From assembly GCF_026262505.1 (NCBI RefSeq), contig NC_067207.1, forward strand, positions 9,020,082 to 9,084,081: DNA of 64,000 nt, written 5' to 3'. How positions within the stretch are numbered: the stretch's first letter is position 1; each line of letters opens with the position of its first letter. A model generated the notes under the pieces. That model worked only from the letters and a program-made list of their open reading frames with translations, was not told the origin of the DNA and made no database searches. Origin of the DNA: Trichomonas vaginalis G3. Taxonomy: Eukaryota > Parabasalia > Trichomonadida > Trichomonadidae. The position numbers and the translations under genes were made by a program. Shown here one piece after another: positions 1 through 8,808 of the stretch.

Positions 1-2155
1 TAACAGTAGTGAAGGATTTATGTGTATGATTTTTGTCGGCTTTACTGTCTAAAGAAGTTTGAAGTTCATTTATATCGGAGATATTGTGTTTATGAGATTT
101 CAAAACTTTGTTCGTTGCGTCAAGTTCTGTTTTGTCAGCTTTACTTTTAATAGCATCTTCAAAAGTTATTTTTGACTTAACTCTCAAAGTAAATCTTGGT
201 TCAACTAATACACCGTTAACAAAGAAGTATGAAGCATAATTTCAGCGTTATAACCAAATGATTGTGGTGCTATACCTGTGTCATACTGTACAGTACAGTG
301 TATGTCATAACCTTTAGCACGAATGAATTTATTCTTCTTTCATTAACATTTTTCGTATTCACTTTTTCACCCTGTGTTAAATATCCATGATAGTCCGTTA
401 TAATCTGTTCATCAGAACTTATATAATGAACATGGTTTTTGTCTGCTTTATTGTCTAAAGAAGTTTGAAGTTCATTTATATCGGAGATATTGTGTTTATG
501 AGATTTCAAAACTTTGTTCGTTGCGTCAAGTTCATTTTTGTCGCTTTACTATTTAATGTAGCTTGAAGTTCATTTATATCGGAGATATTGTGTTTATGTT
601 CTTTATCTGCTTTTCGGCTAATTTCTCTTTATCTCATTTATTTCAAGTTCATGCCTACACACCACCTCCGAAGAAGTATTTTTCTTCAGCTCTTGAAGAA
701 CGTCCACTTCGCCATCTTTGGTGTCAATAATGACTTTTGAGTTAAAACCTTTCCTGTCTTAATGGATGTTTGTAAAACTTCTTCTTCACCATGTTCGGGT
801 CATGGTCGTCATCATATCTTGTGAAATCAGAGATGTTGTCATACATTAAGCATATCTGTCTCAAAAGTTCTGCTATTTGAAACTGGAACGAAAGATATAC
901 AGAACTTTCATCATCTCCTAAAGTCAAGTCTGCTTTCTTAAGTATTTCTTGAATGTATGCAATGAGAAAGAGTACCTTGGAAAATATTCGAACAATATTT
1001 CATTAGCTGTTGGTTTTGGTGGTTCTTTTGGAGTTTTGTTGTTTCAGTTCTTCTGTAGGTTCTGTTGGAGTTTCTGCATCTCTTGACTTCAATGCTCTTG
1101 CTCTCAAAGACCTAAATGTTAGAGCACCAGGTTTTACAAGGACTTTATAAATGCTTTAATAGTTTGGTAAGTTATTGTTAGCATTAAGTAAGTTCCTTAT
1201 GCTTCCATCATGTACGTCCATAGCACTATGTAAAAAATCTATACTTTTCTTGTAGTCAGCAATAGACTGACTGTGATTTTTTAAAGATTTGTCAATACCT
1301 TTAAGCCAATCTTCATGCATGTCTGATACTGAGCCAAGAATATCATTTGCTTCCTTTAGTGTATTTTGTGCTTGTCGTAAAGTATATCCATACGTGCATT
1401 GTTTGCTATACGTCTTACAGTATCTATTTGACTCCTTGTTTCTTGCATCCAACCAGATAAAGTTTTAATAGTATCCGAACCATTTGAAATGAAGTTCAAA
1501 GCATTTTTAACGTCATTTAAAACTTCTTCACCAAGTTGCCCATATCTTTCGATTTGGTATTGAAGAACTCCATATGAAGCAGCTGTTAAACCAGTATTTA
1601 TAAGGTCCCATATCCATGATTTAGCAGTTTTTCCATCCTTTCCATCCTTTCCATCCAAACCGTTTTCGCCTTGAGGTCCTTGTATTCCTTGTATTCCTTG
1701 TATTCCTTGTGGTCCTTGAGGTCCGGTGTCACCCTTCTCTTTTCAGTTCATCTTTATGTTCGTTATAATATTCTAATGTCATAAGGTGTACATCATTACT
1801 GCTACCAGCAACGCCAAGAATTTGTTTCTCATTCATGACTAAATTTTTAAGCATTTAATGTTGTCGTCAAATCGAAAGCTCTTTAACAATTCAATGAGAA
1901 CATTCAGTACTTTCACTAATGAGGCATCTACTGTAGAATTTATATATTGCACCGTTCCATCATTTATATAGGAACTTTACTTATTGTAATGAATGGGTCA
2001 TAAGTGTTAAAAGTATCGAAATCAATGACTTTTTTAGTTTTTCCATCGTCAATGACTAAATCATTGCCTTCAATGGTTAAAGTTGAGTTTTCGTTTACTA
2101 GTTCATGTGCTCTTCTTGCTTCATTTGTTTCATACGCATATGCAGCAATAGTCAT
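1..2155 (-). pseudogene. Polinton fibre gene (collagen-like plus coiled region), broken
   Basis: This is the P1 copy of the long fibre gene described at 22768-25857. Visible parts are the N-terminal region starting at the ATG complementary to 2153-2155, a run of Gly-x-x collagen-like triplets (GPQGIQ type, near 1625-1735), helical segments, and repeats containing HKHNISDINELQ. The collar-like C-terminus lies beyond the left edge. It is much more damaged than the P3 copy. It is divergent from the beta-rich gene at 2173 with only 17 bases between the two starts, so the pair probably shares a promoter. Confidence 0.8.
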
Positions 2156-2172
2156 ATTTTAATGAGAATAAA
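2156..2172. promoter_or_regulatory. Bidirectional promoter spacer
   Basis: Only 17 bases separate the divergent start codons of the fibre gene (minus) and the beta-rich gene (plus). The same spacer is kept in P3 at 25858-25874. Any promoter for the two genes must be this short or lie inside the opposing coding sequence. Confidence 0.5.
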
Positions 2173-2949
2173 ATGTTGTTCTATTTGCAAAGTACTGACC
2201 CAAACGAATACGGAACAGTAAAGCTACAAAACAACTTAGGTCTTCAGAATGAAGCGCTTGCTTTCAGAGTTGTTGACTTCAATACTATCGCAACTTTTGT
2301 CATAACAGATGAAACAGATTTCATGGAGTTTGAAATAGATGGAAAGAAGCATGAAATAAGATTTCACAATAATGTAGAATATAAGATGGAAACATTAGCT
2401 GGAGTGTTAAATGCGCTCATAAATACTACAATAAACAAGGAGAACGAAGAAAACTTAATGAATGTTAAACTTATTGCAGGAGTTTTGAAGTTCAGTTATG
2501 CGAAGGAGTTTTAAGATAACACGAATGAGTCATAGAGTTCAATTGCTTCTGGGAGCATACCATATGACATTTCCTTTGAAAAGTTTTGACAAAACGATTG
2601 AGATGAAATCTGTTCCATACGTATGTTATGGCAATTGTTTTATCATTGAGTCAAAAATAGCTAATGTCACAGGTATTTCAGAGTTAATAGTAAAGGTTCA
2701 GTAGAATATAAGTCTTTCTGTTTATGAAGTAAATCAATGTTCATTCCAAACGTTCCTGTCATAGCAACTCATTTAGGTAAATGGGTTCGCATTAGTCCTC
2801 ATAATTTGAAAGACATGCAATTCAGACTAGTTGACTTTCAAGGAGAGCCTGTAGAACTGAAGGCACCAGTGCGAATGACTGTTGAAGTAGACTTTTTAGA
2901 AAATATTAAATGCAACAGCTTACAAGAGAACTCAGAGCTAAAAATATAA
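2173..2949 (+). pseudogene. Polinton beta-rich protein gene A, broken
   Basis: This is the P1 copy of the gene at 25875-26650. The protein has alternating hydrophobic and polar residues typical of beta structure and no recognised catalytic motif. Its end has the pattern LKDMQFRLVDFQGEPVEL followed by a beta strand, which resembles the C-terminal pattern of minor capsid or spike proteins in Polinton-like viruses. That similarity is an inference by eye. It sits between the fibre gene and a 90-aa gene, a setting that fits a virion part. It is broken in about three places. Confidence 0.55.
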
Positions 2950-3182
2950 AGTATGAATGTTATGTATTAGGTCATGAACTTTGGTTGTTGCTGTTTGATG
3001 AAACAAATGAGTTAGTTATGTCAGTCAAGAGAACAGAAAAAGGCGTCAAAGGCGCCGAGCGCAAAGCGCTATATTGTGTTAGTGAGAACTGCACCAAGTC
3101 AATAAGATTAGGTTTGCATTATGAAGATGAGTTCGATACTGTTGAAGAAGTTTTGGATAGATATTACAAATTGCTAACTTGA
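2910..3182 (+). CDS. Small Polinton protein, 90 aa, unknown
   Basis: This 90-aa reading frame begins with ATG inside the last 40 bases of the upstream beta-rich gene and is the same in P3 (26611-26883). I recognise no domain. It has a hydrophobic centre (ELWLLLFDE) followed by a basic loop encoded by a GC-rich hairpin pair at 3041-3070. The hairpin lies in frame and adds KGVKGAERKA. The overlapping start resembles the compact layout of the neighbouring genes. Confidence 0.5.
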   Translation: MQQLTRELRAKNIKYECYVLGHELWLLLFDETNELVMSVKRTEKGVKGAERKALYCVSENCTKSIRLGLHYEDEFDTVEEVLDRYYKLLT

Positions 3183-3198
3183 AATTTTTTTGACTAAC

Positions 3199-3231
3199 GG
3201 CGCAAAGCGCCAAGATGGGCTCAAAGAGCCC
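3199..3231. repeat. Tandem GC-rich mini-hairpins between convergent genes
   Basis: Two short stem-loops stand side by side in AT-rich DNA: GGCGC-AAA-GCGCC (3199-3211) and GGGCTC-AAA-GAGCCC (3217-3231), joined by AAGAT. They lie between the convergent 90-aa gene and the 204-aa gene, so they could end transcription from both sides. The same pair is at 26900-26932 in P3. They belong to a dispersed family described in the findings. Confidence 0.75.
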
Positions 3232-3242
3232 TCCTGACTGCT

Positions 3243-3857
3243 TTAATTTACTAAAACATATTTCAAACATAATTTATATTCTGTTGAAAGTTTTGTATAC
3301 TCGTTCGAATATTTATACTTAAACTCAACTCCTGGAGTACCTGGTATTTCAATGATGCGGATGTTACCTATTTTCATGAATGGTGGCGTTTGACCACAGC
3401 ATTCGATTTCAGGGTCGAGATAGTCAATGACACATTGTTTCCCTGTTATTCGTGATATAACATTTTCAAGGTCCTCCTTTGTTAGAATTATTTGGTTCTT
3501 GCTTATAAGATTTGTCAAAAGCTTCTTATCGTCTTTGAGTAAGATAGTTTGATATAACTGAAGAAGGTAATGGTCTACGTTATCTGAAGGATTTGTTTGA
3601 ACATTTGTGTAAGGGTTGTCGTTGGCTTCTCTTGAAAGAATTTGGTCCAGTGGTGGATACTCTAACTTAACATCTGATGTAGCGTTAGCGTTTGAAGCTG
3701 AGTTTAAATTCACGGATTTCAGTTCTGGTTCTTTTTCTTTCAAACACTCCGAACTATAGTTCTTTATGACAATATTGTTTGTCGTTCGTGAGTCAACATT
3801 TGATGTTGGTTCAATTGGAACATTAACGGCACCAGCTAAGATGGATTTGCTTCTCAT
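3243..3857 (-). CDS. Polinton protein, 204 aa, unknown
   Basis: A 204-aa frame starts at the ATG complementary to 3855-3857. The first 70 residues are rich in Asn, Ser and Thr and look disordered. The C-terminal half has an ordered pattern with QCVIDYLDPEIECCGQTPP. I recognise no family. The gene is divergent from the 133-aa gene at 3883, with 25 bases between starts. The P3 copy (26944-27584) is broken and carries a GC hairpin where P1 has none. Confidence 0.55.
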   Translation of the reverse strand: MRSKSILAGAVNVPIEPTSNVDSRTTNNIVIKNYSSECLKEKEPELKSVNLNSASNANATSDVKLEYPPLDQILSREANDNPYTNVQTNPSDNVDHYLLQLYQTILLKDDKKLLTNLISKNQIILTKEDLENVISRITGKQCVIDYLDPEIECCGQTPPFMKIGNIRIIEIPGTPGVEFKYKYSNEYTKLSTEYKLCLKYVLVN

Positions 3858-3882
3858 TTCATATAGAATAAAAACCTTTTAT

Positions 3883-4284
3883 ATGTATGAAATGAACAAT
3901 ATACTCGACAAGGGTTTGAATGTAAAGCTAACGAATGAAAATATTGTTGAATTCACTGAGACAGGTGCTGTGTATAAAGATGTAGAACTACTGAACAAAA
4001 GAGCTAAGGGAAGAAGCAGGAACATGAACAAAGGGTGGAAGCCTATAAAAATTTATGTCAATGATGGCTCAGGAGGTTCAAACATAAAGTATGCAGAAAG
4101 TTATAGAGTTTATGCTCTCAAAGGTGAAAAGCCTTCATTTAAGAACAGCTATTCTAACGCATATCCTCAAAAGTTAACGGATGGGGAAGTGGATGATATG
4201 AATGACAGCAAAAATATTAACAGAAATGGCGACAGAGATGCATGGAATTTGTTTACCATCAGTCAATTGAAGGTTAAACTTTAA
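3883..4284 (+). CDS. Polinton protein, 133 aa, unknown
   Basis: The first ATG after the divergent start of the 204-aa gene is at 3883, and a second in-frame ATG follows at 3892. The protein is basic in the middle (NKRAKGRSRNMNKGWKP) and then rich in Gly, Ser and Asn. The P3 copy (27610-28011) has the same length. It overlaps the 3' end of the convergent ATPase gene by four bases. No family is recognised; the basic patch could bind DNA, but that is a guess. Confidence 0.5.
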   Translation: MYEMNNILDKGLNVKLTNENIVEFTETGAVYKDVELLNKRAKGRSRNMNKGWKPIKIYVNDGSGGSNIKYAESYRVYALKGEKPSFKNSYSNAYPQKLTDGEVDDMNDSKNINRNGDRDAWNLFTISQLKVKL

Positions 4285-5168
4285 AACAATGTTGGTCGTT
4301 CCCATGGAATATTTTTGACTTTAATGGTATTAGTCATGATATGAATCTCAAGGTATGAACGAGGAGAGATGAGAGACTTATATGCTTCCCAAATTTCTTC
4401 AAAAGGTAATGTTATACCTGACTGTTTCCAAATGAGTTCAATATCATAACGTGAGAAACCTTGAAAGATAACGAAGTCAGTTATGAGACGTTTTATGTTT
4501 AAAGCTAAAAACCTCCATGTTTGCATAAGTATTGCTACAGTTAAGTGGTAATGTCTGACTTTAGTAATGATGTTAGCTAATGGTGAGTCAGGCTTTGACA
4601 CTAAACCTTTTCCGGCGAAGTCGTCGCAAACGAGCAGAGTGTTTGAAGGATACTTTTTGAAGGGGTATTTTGAAAGTTTTGACAGAATGTAGTTTGTAAG
4701 TCGTTTCATATCGTAAACTCCTGAGTATTGACGTAAGTGGTGTTTGTCAATAATTCTTTCCATCTCTTCTGAAGTCTTTTGCATTCCTGACTGTATAAAT
4801 TCAACGATGGCATAATATTTCCTCTTACGTCGAATGTAACGTTGAAGAAATTCAATGAGTTCACTGTCTGGAACTTTAACGACAGAGGCTTGAACTTTTG
4901 ACATAAATGTTTTCGCTGTTGAGTCCATAGAGTCTGAAGTTGCTGATATAATGATTTGGTCATAATATGAGTCATTTCCTAAACGCTCTGTTATGAGTAT
5001 ATGACGAATGAGGTTAAATGTCTTACCTGAACCCATCTTTCCACAATAGAAATAAACACCATTTGAACAGAACTCATAGTCCTTACTGAAAGGAAGAATG
5101 AGAGAAGAGTTAAGTTTGTCTGTAGTTTCATTCATGTCTTCATCTACGTCATGTATTAAATGCTTCAT
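4281..5168 (-). CDS. Polinton genome-packaging ATPase (A32/FtsK-HerA type)
   Basis: This P-loop ATPase is expected to drive genome packaging into the capsid. Walker A is GKMGSGKT at residues 43-50. A Walker B-like stretch NTLLVCDDF lies near residues 176-184, followed by an ILMQTWR sensor-like segment. At 295 aa it has the normal length for the Polinton/poxvirus A32-like family. This copy looks whole. It is divergent from the beta-rich gene at 5185 with 16 bases between starts, and convergent with the 133-aa gene. The family call is by motif and neighbourhood. Confidence 0.85.
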   Translation of the reverse strand: MKHLIHDVDEDMNETTDKLNSSLILPFSKDYEFCSNGVYFYCGKMGSGKTFNLIRHILITERLGNDSYYDQIIISATSDSMDSTAKTFMSKVQASVVKVPDSELIEFLQRYIRRKRKYYAIVEFIQSGMQKTSEEMERIIDKHHLRQYSGVYDMKRLTNYILSKLSKYPFKKYPSNTLLVCDDFAGKGLVSKPDSPLANIITKVRHYHLTVAILMQTWRFLALNIKRLITDFVIFQGFSRYDIELIWKQSGITLPFEEIWEAYKSLISPRSYLEIHIMTNTIKVKNIPWERPTLF

Positions 5169-5184
5169 TTTATCTCCATTAAAA
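5169..5184. promoter_or_regulatory. Bidirectional spacer with TTTTATCTCC motif
   Basis: Sixteen bases separate the divergent ATGs of the ATPase and a beta-rich gene. They contain TTTATCTCC immediately before the plus-strand start. This matches the TTTTATCY motif found in front of many genes of the element. Confidence 0.5.
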
Positions 5185-6058
5185 ATGCAAGTCAGAAATA
5201 TTCAGAACATAGCACCGAGTCTAACTGACAAGAGTATAAAGATATACTATGAACACGTTATGATGAAACCAACCAAAATTCAAGAAAGTCAGTATACTTA
5301 TGAATATCCAAGACACTGGGTAGAGTATGTAGGAGGTGAGAAAGCTATTGAAATAAGACAAGTTAGAAGTATTCCAGCAGGAAGACAATATTATTGAAGA
5401 ACTTTAATGTTTTGAGGTATAATGATGAACAAAGAAGCAAGATAGTTTTCCTTGCTGTGTATGTGAACCTAGACACAGGAGATGACATGAAAGTTTTTAA
5501 CACAAAGCTTCAAACGGTAGTGAGAGAACAACTGACTGCGGAAGGACACCCATTACCTTCAGAAGTTACCATAGCATATAATTTTGAAACAAATCAATAG
5601 ATTTTAAAGTCTCTGCAAAGAAGTCAGGTTTTACATTTAATGAAGCAGATGTATATTCGAATGAAAACTTCAAAGCTATTGCATGGTTAGATAATGACGA
5701 TTGCTTTAAGAAAATATTTAAATTCAGTGACTCAACGATGTCAATAGATGACCTTCGTGGAATGTTACCATCGACGTTTACAGTAGAAGGTTCAGCAGGA
5801 TTGCTTACAAGATTGTCAATTGGTGGTATTTGGTCTCGTGAGAACATTGTTATAAAATCCAGTATAAGTGAATTTGCTGAAGAATCTATATTATGTCTTT
5901 CAAACTATATGTATTCGCCGCCGAAGCATTATAGTATAACAAACTTTGTCAGTAAGTTTAATATAAGACTTGTCGAACCTTCTTCAATGAAAGATGTTGT
6001 GCTACCTAAAGATGGAAAGGATGGACTCATTATTGAAATGATTTTAATAGCATATTAA
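5185..6058 (+). pseudogene. Polinton beta-rich protein gene B, broken
   Basis: This is the P1 copy of the gene at 28911-29790. The protein (about 290 aa by gene extent) is rich in beta strands and begins MQVRNIQNIAPSLTDK. An early segment, YPRHWVEYVGGEKAIEIR, is built like FPTDWIVNINEEKYIGIT in the 285-aa gene at 12664. The two may be diverged members of one capsid-associated family. The gene ends directly before the ATG of the next gene. It is broken in about two places. Confidence 0.55.
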
Positions 6059-6256
6059 ATGAGCTTGTTTTTAAAGGTCATTCATGATGAAATAACTGTT
6101 GTAGAAGATGTTAGCAATTGTTCAGACATTTTGAAGCGTATAGATGATATAAGAAAGAAGTTTATGAATGAGAATGTTTATGTTTCATTGACTTTCTCCA
6201 GTAACGAGAACTTTTATGAGATAATATTGAAGAGAGATGATTTTAATATGGTGTAA
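6059..6256 (+). CDS. Small Polinton protein, 65 aa
   Basis: A 65-aa frame lies between two genes with no spacer: the stop TAA before it touches its ATG, and its own TAA touches the next ATG. No domain is recognised. P2 (8316-8464) and P3 (29791-29944) keep only parts of it, because both copies are cut inside this gene. Confidence 0.5.
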   Translation: MSLFLKVIHDEITVVEDVSNCSDILKRIDDIRKKFMNENVYVSLTFSSNENFYEIILKRDDFNMV

Positions 6257-6781
6257 ATGGTAGCTTGGGCAGCTTTAGGCGCAATGGGAACAAAAGCATT
6301 AGCATTTGGAGCAAAAGCACTTGGAGCTTATGACGCAGTAAATAAAATGAGTGGAGGAAGAGTTTCGAAGACATTAGATGCAAATAAAGGAAAGATTGGA
6401 GGCTGGGTTGCAAAGAAGTTAAGATTAAATAAAATAGGGCTCATAAATAAAGCATCCAATTTGGTTGCGACTGAGTCAGAAAATGCTTTAGGAAAGGACG
6501 ATGAGTTTGCAAAACATGCAAAAGACTTTAATGACCAGATGAAAGGTGAAACAATGCATTTAAATAGAGTCGATGGAACTAAAGAAAATGTTTCTTCTCC
6601 ACCAGTAGTTCTTCCGTATGGTCCCTATGGAATGTATGGAAACCCTTACGAAAGACCATTTGACCCATTGACTGGTGGAAGTAACTGGTATCATTACGGA
6701 CGAAGAAGAAAGACAGTTAAGCTGGAGACAGACGTGAAGAAAGCAACTAAAAAGAAACCAAGGAAGAGAGTTATAAAGTAA
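6257..6781 (+). CDS. Polinton basic protein with hydrophobic N-terminus, 174 aa
   Basis: The first 30 residues are Ala/Gly-rich and hydrophobic (AWAALGAMGTKALAFGAKAL), compatible with a membrane-active helix. The middle is rich in Pro, Gly and Tyr (YGPYGMYGNPYERPFDP), and the end is strongly basic (KKATKKKPRKRVIK). This layout fits a core or membrane-penetration protein of a virion, as in adenovirus minor proteins, but there is no sequence proof. Its last codons form the inner edge of the TIR. P2 carries a 170-aa version at 7803-8315. Confidence 0.55.
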   Translation: MVAWAALGAMGTKALAFGAKALGAYDAVNKMSGGRVSKTLDANKGKIGGWVAKKLRLNKIGLINKASNLVATESENALGKDDEFAKHAKDFNDQMKGETMHLNRVDGTKENVSSPPVVLPYGPYGMYGNPYERPFDPLTGGSNWYHYGRRRKTVKLETDVKKATKKKPRKRVIK

Positions 6782-6792
6782 TGAATTCAAGT

Positions 6793-6840
6793 GGGTGAAA
6801 AAACAGGTGAAAAAAGAGGTGAAATCTCACCACTTCACCT
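6793..6840. repeat. GGTGA/TCACC palindromic module in TIR
   Basis: Three GGTGA units spaced by A-rich hexamers meet a TCACC-CACTTCACC half, giving a hairpin-forming block. It is followed by TAAATTTATTTTTG. The same block is at 7745-7792, 9455-9502 and 43511-43552 in the other TIRs, always just past the 3' end of the flanking gene. Confidence 0.7.
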
Positions 6841-6957
6841 AAATTTATTTTTGTGCTATGTTTTCATACGTGTGAGGGTGGTGATATCATTAATTTTAAG
6901 TTTATTTTTTATTTTACTGAAAATTTTTATTTTATTTTTAAGTTTATTTTTATATAA

Positions 6958-7282
6958 ATGACGAAAACTATTGAGATAACAAACTACAACGGTCATGAGT
7001 TCAAGAATTTGTTCTTCGTTCCTCGTGAAAATACATTCTATCAGATACGAGGGAGAAAGGGTAAAGTTAGTTTGAGCGTTTATGAAGGAATGAAGAATGG
7101 AAAGTTTATACAAGCATACGATACAAACGGTAAACGTGTTTCATTAGCTTTGTCAAAACTTACTAACATTATTTTGACAGTGACTTTGACTCTGACGATT
7201 GAGCGACAGCAGCGATACTGAAGAATATGAACTATTGTGTGAAGCACAGCAATGGGAAGAGTTGCAATACTTTTGTAAGTGA
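6958..7282 (+). pseudogene. Small TIR-borne gene, P1 copy
   Basis: The protein begins MTKTIEITNYNGHEFKNLFF and has a basic middle (RGRKGKVSLS). In the P3 version it ends with an acidic stretch of Asp and Ser. It lies wholly inside the TIR and reads toward the element tip. No family is recognised. This copy is broken. See the P3 version at 9029-9355 for the best-preserved form. Confidence 0.5.
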
Positions 7283-7405
7283 GAACGTTTATTTTTACAG
7301 TAGTAAGGTGAAGTGGTTGGCGGCTTTATAAATATTTAAGGTTAAGTTAATGTTTGTGTTTGTGTTGTAAAATATACGTTAACGGTTTTGTAAAGTGTCA
7401 AATTC

Positions 7406-7454
7406 ACAAGTATTGCGTACGGAGGAACGCAGTGCCTCAGTACACGAGACTTGT
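7406..7454. repeat. TIR hairpin, P1
   Basis: Two arms of about 20 nt (ACAAGT... and its partner) flank the 9-nt loop AACGCAGTG at 7426-7434. About 15 of 20 positions pair. It lies 11 bases inside the tip. P3 and P4 have the same loop with different stems. Confidence 0.8.
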
Positions 7455-7465
7455 ATACTAACTTT

Positions 7466-7632
7466 GTATCTATTGCTTTTATATATCTCCCATTATGTTT
7501 GTTGTCATAAACGCTCAAACTAACTTTACCCTTTCTCCCTCGTATCTGATAGAATGTATTTTCACGAGGAACGAAGAACAAATTCTTGAACTCATGACCG
7601 TTGTAGTTTGTTATCTCAATAGTTTTCGTCAT
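7466..7632 (-). pseudogene. Small TIR-borne gene, P2 copy, cut by P1
   Basis: The start codon is complementary to 7630-7632 and the first 50 residues match the P1 and P3 versions. The rest is missing because the P1 TIR abuts here. Upstream, at 7638-7692, are about four and a half TTTTTAAGTTTA-type 12-mers, more than in the other TIRs. Confidence 0.75.
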
Positions 7633-7802
7633 TTATATAAAAATAAACTTAAAAATAAACTTAAAAATAAACTTAAAAATAAACTTAAAAATTAATGATA
7701 TCACCACCCTCACACGTATGAAAACATAGCGCAAAAATAAATTTAGGTGAAGTGGTGAGATCTCACCTCTTTTTTCACCTCTTTTTTCACCCGTTGAATT
7801 CA

Positions 7803-8315
7803 TTACTTTATAACTCTCTTCCTTGGTTTCTTTTTAGTTGCTTTCTTCACGTCTGTCTCCAACTTGACTGTCTTTCTTCTTCGTCCGTAATGATACCAAT
7901 TACTTCCACCAGTCAATGGGTCAAATGGTCTTTCGTAAGGGTTTCCATACATTCCATAGGGACCATACGGAAGAACTACTGGTGGAGGAAGAGTTCCATC
8001 GACTCTATTTAAATGCATTGTTTCACCTTTCATCTGGTCATTAAAGTCTTTTGCGTGTTTTGCAAACTCATCGTCCTTTCCTAAAGCATTTTCTGACTCA
8101 GTCGCAACCAAATTGGATGCTTTATTTATGAGTCCTATTTTATTTAATCTTAACTTCTTTGCAACCCAGCCTCCAATCTTTCCTTTATTTGCATCTAATG
8201 TCTTCGAAACTCTTCCTCCACTCATTTTATTTACTGCGTCATAAGCTCCAAGTGCTTTTGCTCCAAATGCTAATGCTTTTGTTCCCATTGCGCCTAAAGC
8301 TGCCCAAGCTACCAT
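7803..8315 (-). CDS. Polinton basic protein with hydrophobic N-terminus, 170 aa (P2 copy)
   Basis: This is a near-identical copy of the 174-aa protein at 6257-6781, a few residues shorter in the linker before the Pro/Gly/Tyr-rich part. It starts at the ATG complementary to 8313-8315 and looks whole. The 65-aa gene follows immediately upstream on the same strand (8316-8464) but is cut by the P2 boundary. Confidence 0.6.
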   Translation of the reverse strand: MVAWAALGAMGTKALAFGAKALGAYDAVNKMSGGRVSKTLDANKGKIGGWVAKKLRLNKIGLINKASNLVATESENALGKDDEFAKHAKDFNDQMKGETMHLNRVDGTLPPPVVLPYGPYGMYGNPYERPFDPLTGGSNWYHYGRRRKTVKLETDVKKATKKKPRKRVIK

Positions 8316-8464
8316 TTACACCATATTAAAATCATCTCTCTTCAATATTATCTCATAAAAGTTCTCGTTACTGGAGAAAGTCAATGAAACATAAACATTC
8401 TCATTCATAAACTTATTTCTTATATCATCTATTCGCTTCAAAATGTCTGAACAATTGCTAACAT

Positions 8465-8797
8465 TAGGGCTGTACAAGATTTAAAAAAACATTGCCGGGT
8501 TACCGTAGAGGCCTAAAAAAATCGCGCCTCGGCGGCAAGCCGCCTCGGCATTAAGAATGCGCATCTAAATTTTTATATGTCCTTCTTTCTTTTATTTTTC
8601 CCTTCCCTTTCTTTTCTTTTTCTTTTTTTTCCCTCCTCTTGCTCTCATTTACCTTTTTTTTCCTTTTCTCATCATTTTTCAAAATTTTAAATTTTTATCA
8701 AAAATCTTGCCTATAAAAGCAGACTATGGAACCTTTTAATGCCTCTTAATCAATATTATACAGCATAAAGCATATTAAATGAAAGTAATTACGTATA
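8465..8797. other. Spacer between P2 and P3, no gene
   Basis: This 333-base stretch does not match any Polinton part in the window. It contains a GC-rich stem-loop GGCGGC-AA-GCCGCC (8531-8544) of the mini-hairpin family, then about 90 bases of almost pure pyrimidine on the plus strand (about 8578-8670), then TATAAAAG at about 8713. I see no credible open frame. It may be a remnant of the original host locus or of another repeat. Confidence 0.6.
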
Positions 8798-8808
8798 AAA
8801 GTTAGTAT

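Larger units (their letters stand above)
1..7465. mobile_element. Polinton/Maverick copy P1, right arm (fossil)
   Basis: This is the right-hand third of a Polinton. It carries, in order, a fibre gene, a beta-rich gene, small genes, the packaging ATPase, another beta-rich gene, two small genes, and a TIR ending in ACTAACTTT at 7465. The left part lies outside the window. Gene order and sequence match P3 almost base for base from P3 position 23640 onward. It is broken, with roughly fifteen breaks, most of them in the first 2.2 kb. The close match to P3 suggests recent activity. The right end falls inside a small gene of P2, so P1 appears to have inserted into P2. Confidence 0.93.
6766..7465. 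repeat. Right TIR of P1 (about 700 bp)
   Basis: This segment is the reverse complement of the P3 left end (8798-9530). It runs from GAGAGTTATAAAG at the 3' end of the 174-aa gene to ACTAACTTT at the tip. It contains a GGTGA/TCACC module, TTTTTAAGTTTA-type repeats, a small gene and a terminal hairpin. The TIR is long for the family and carries a gene, so a full element has that gene twice. Confidence 0.88.
7466..8464. mobile_element. Polinton fragment P2, reversed, interrupted by P1 (fossil)
   Basis: This piece reads as the reverse complement of the P1 right end. It starts inside the small TIR gene, exactly at the P1 tip, and ends inside the 65-aa gene at 8464, where the match to other copies stops. 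The uninterrupted sequence of the target site is visible in P4 near 43810-43825. The simplest reading is that P1 inserted into the TIR of P2; the rest of P2 would then lie left of P1, outside the window. Confidence 0.85.
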
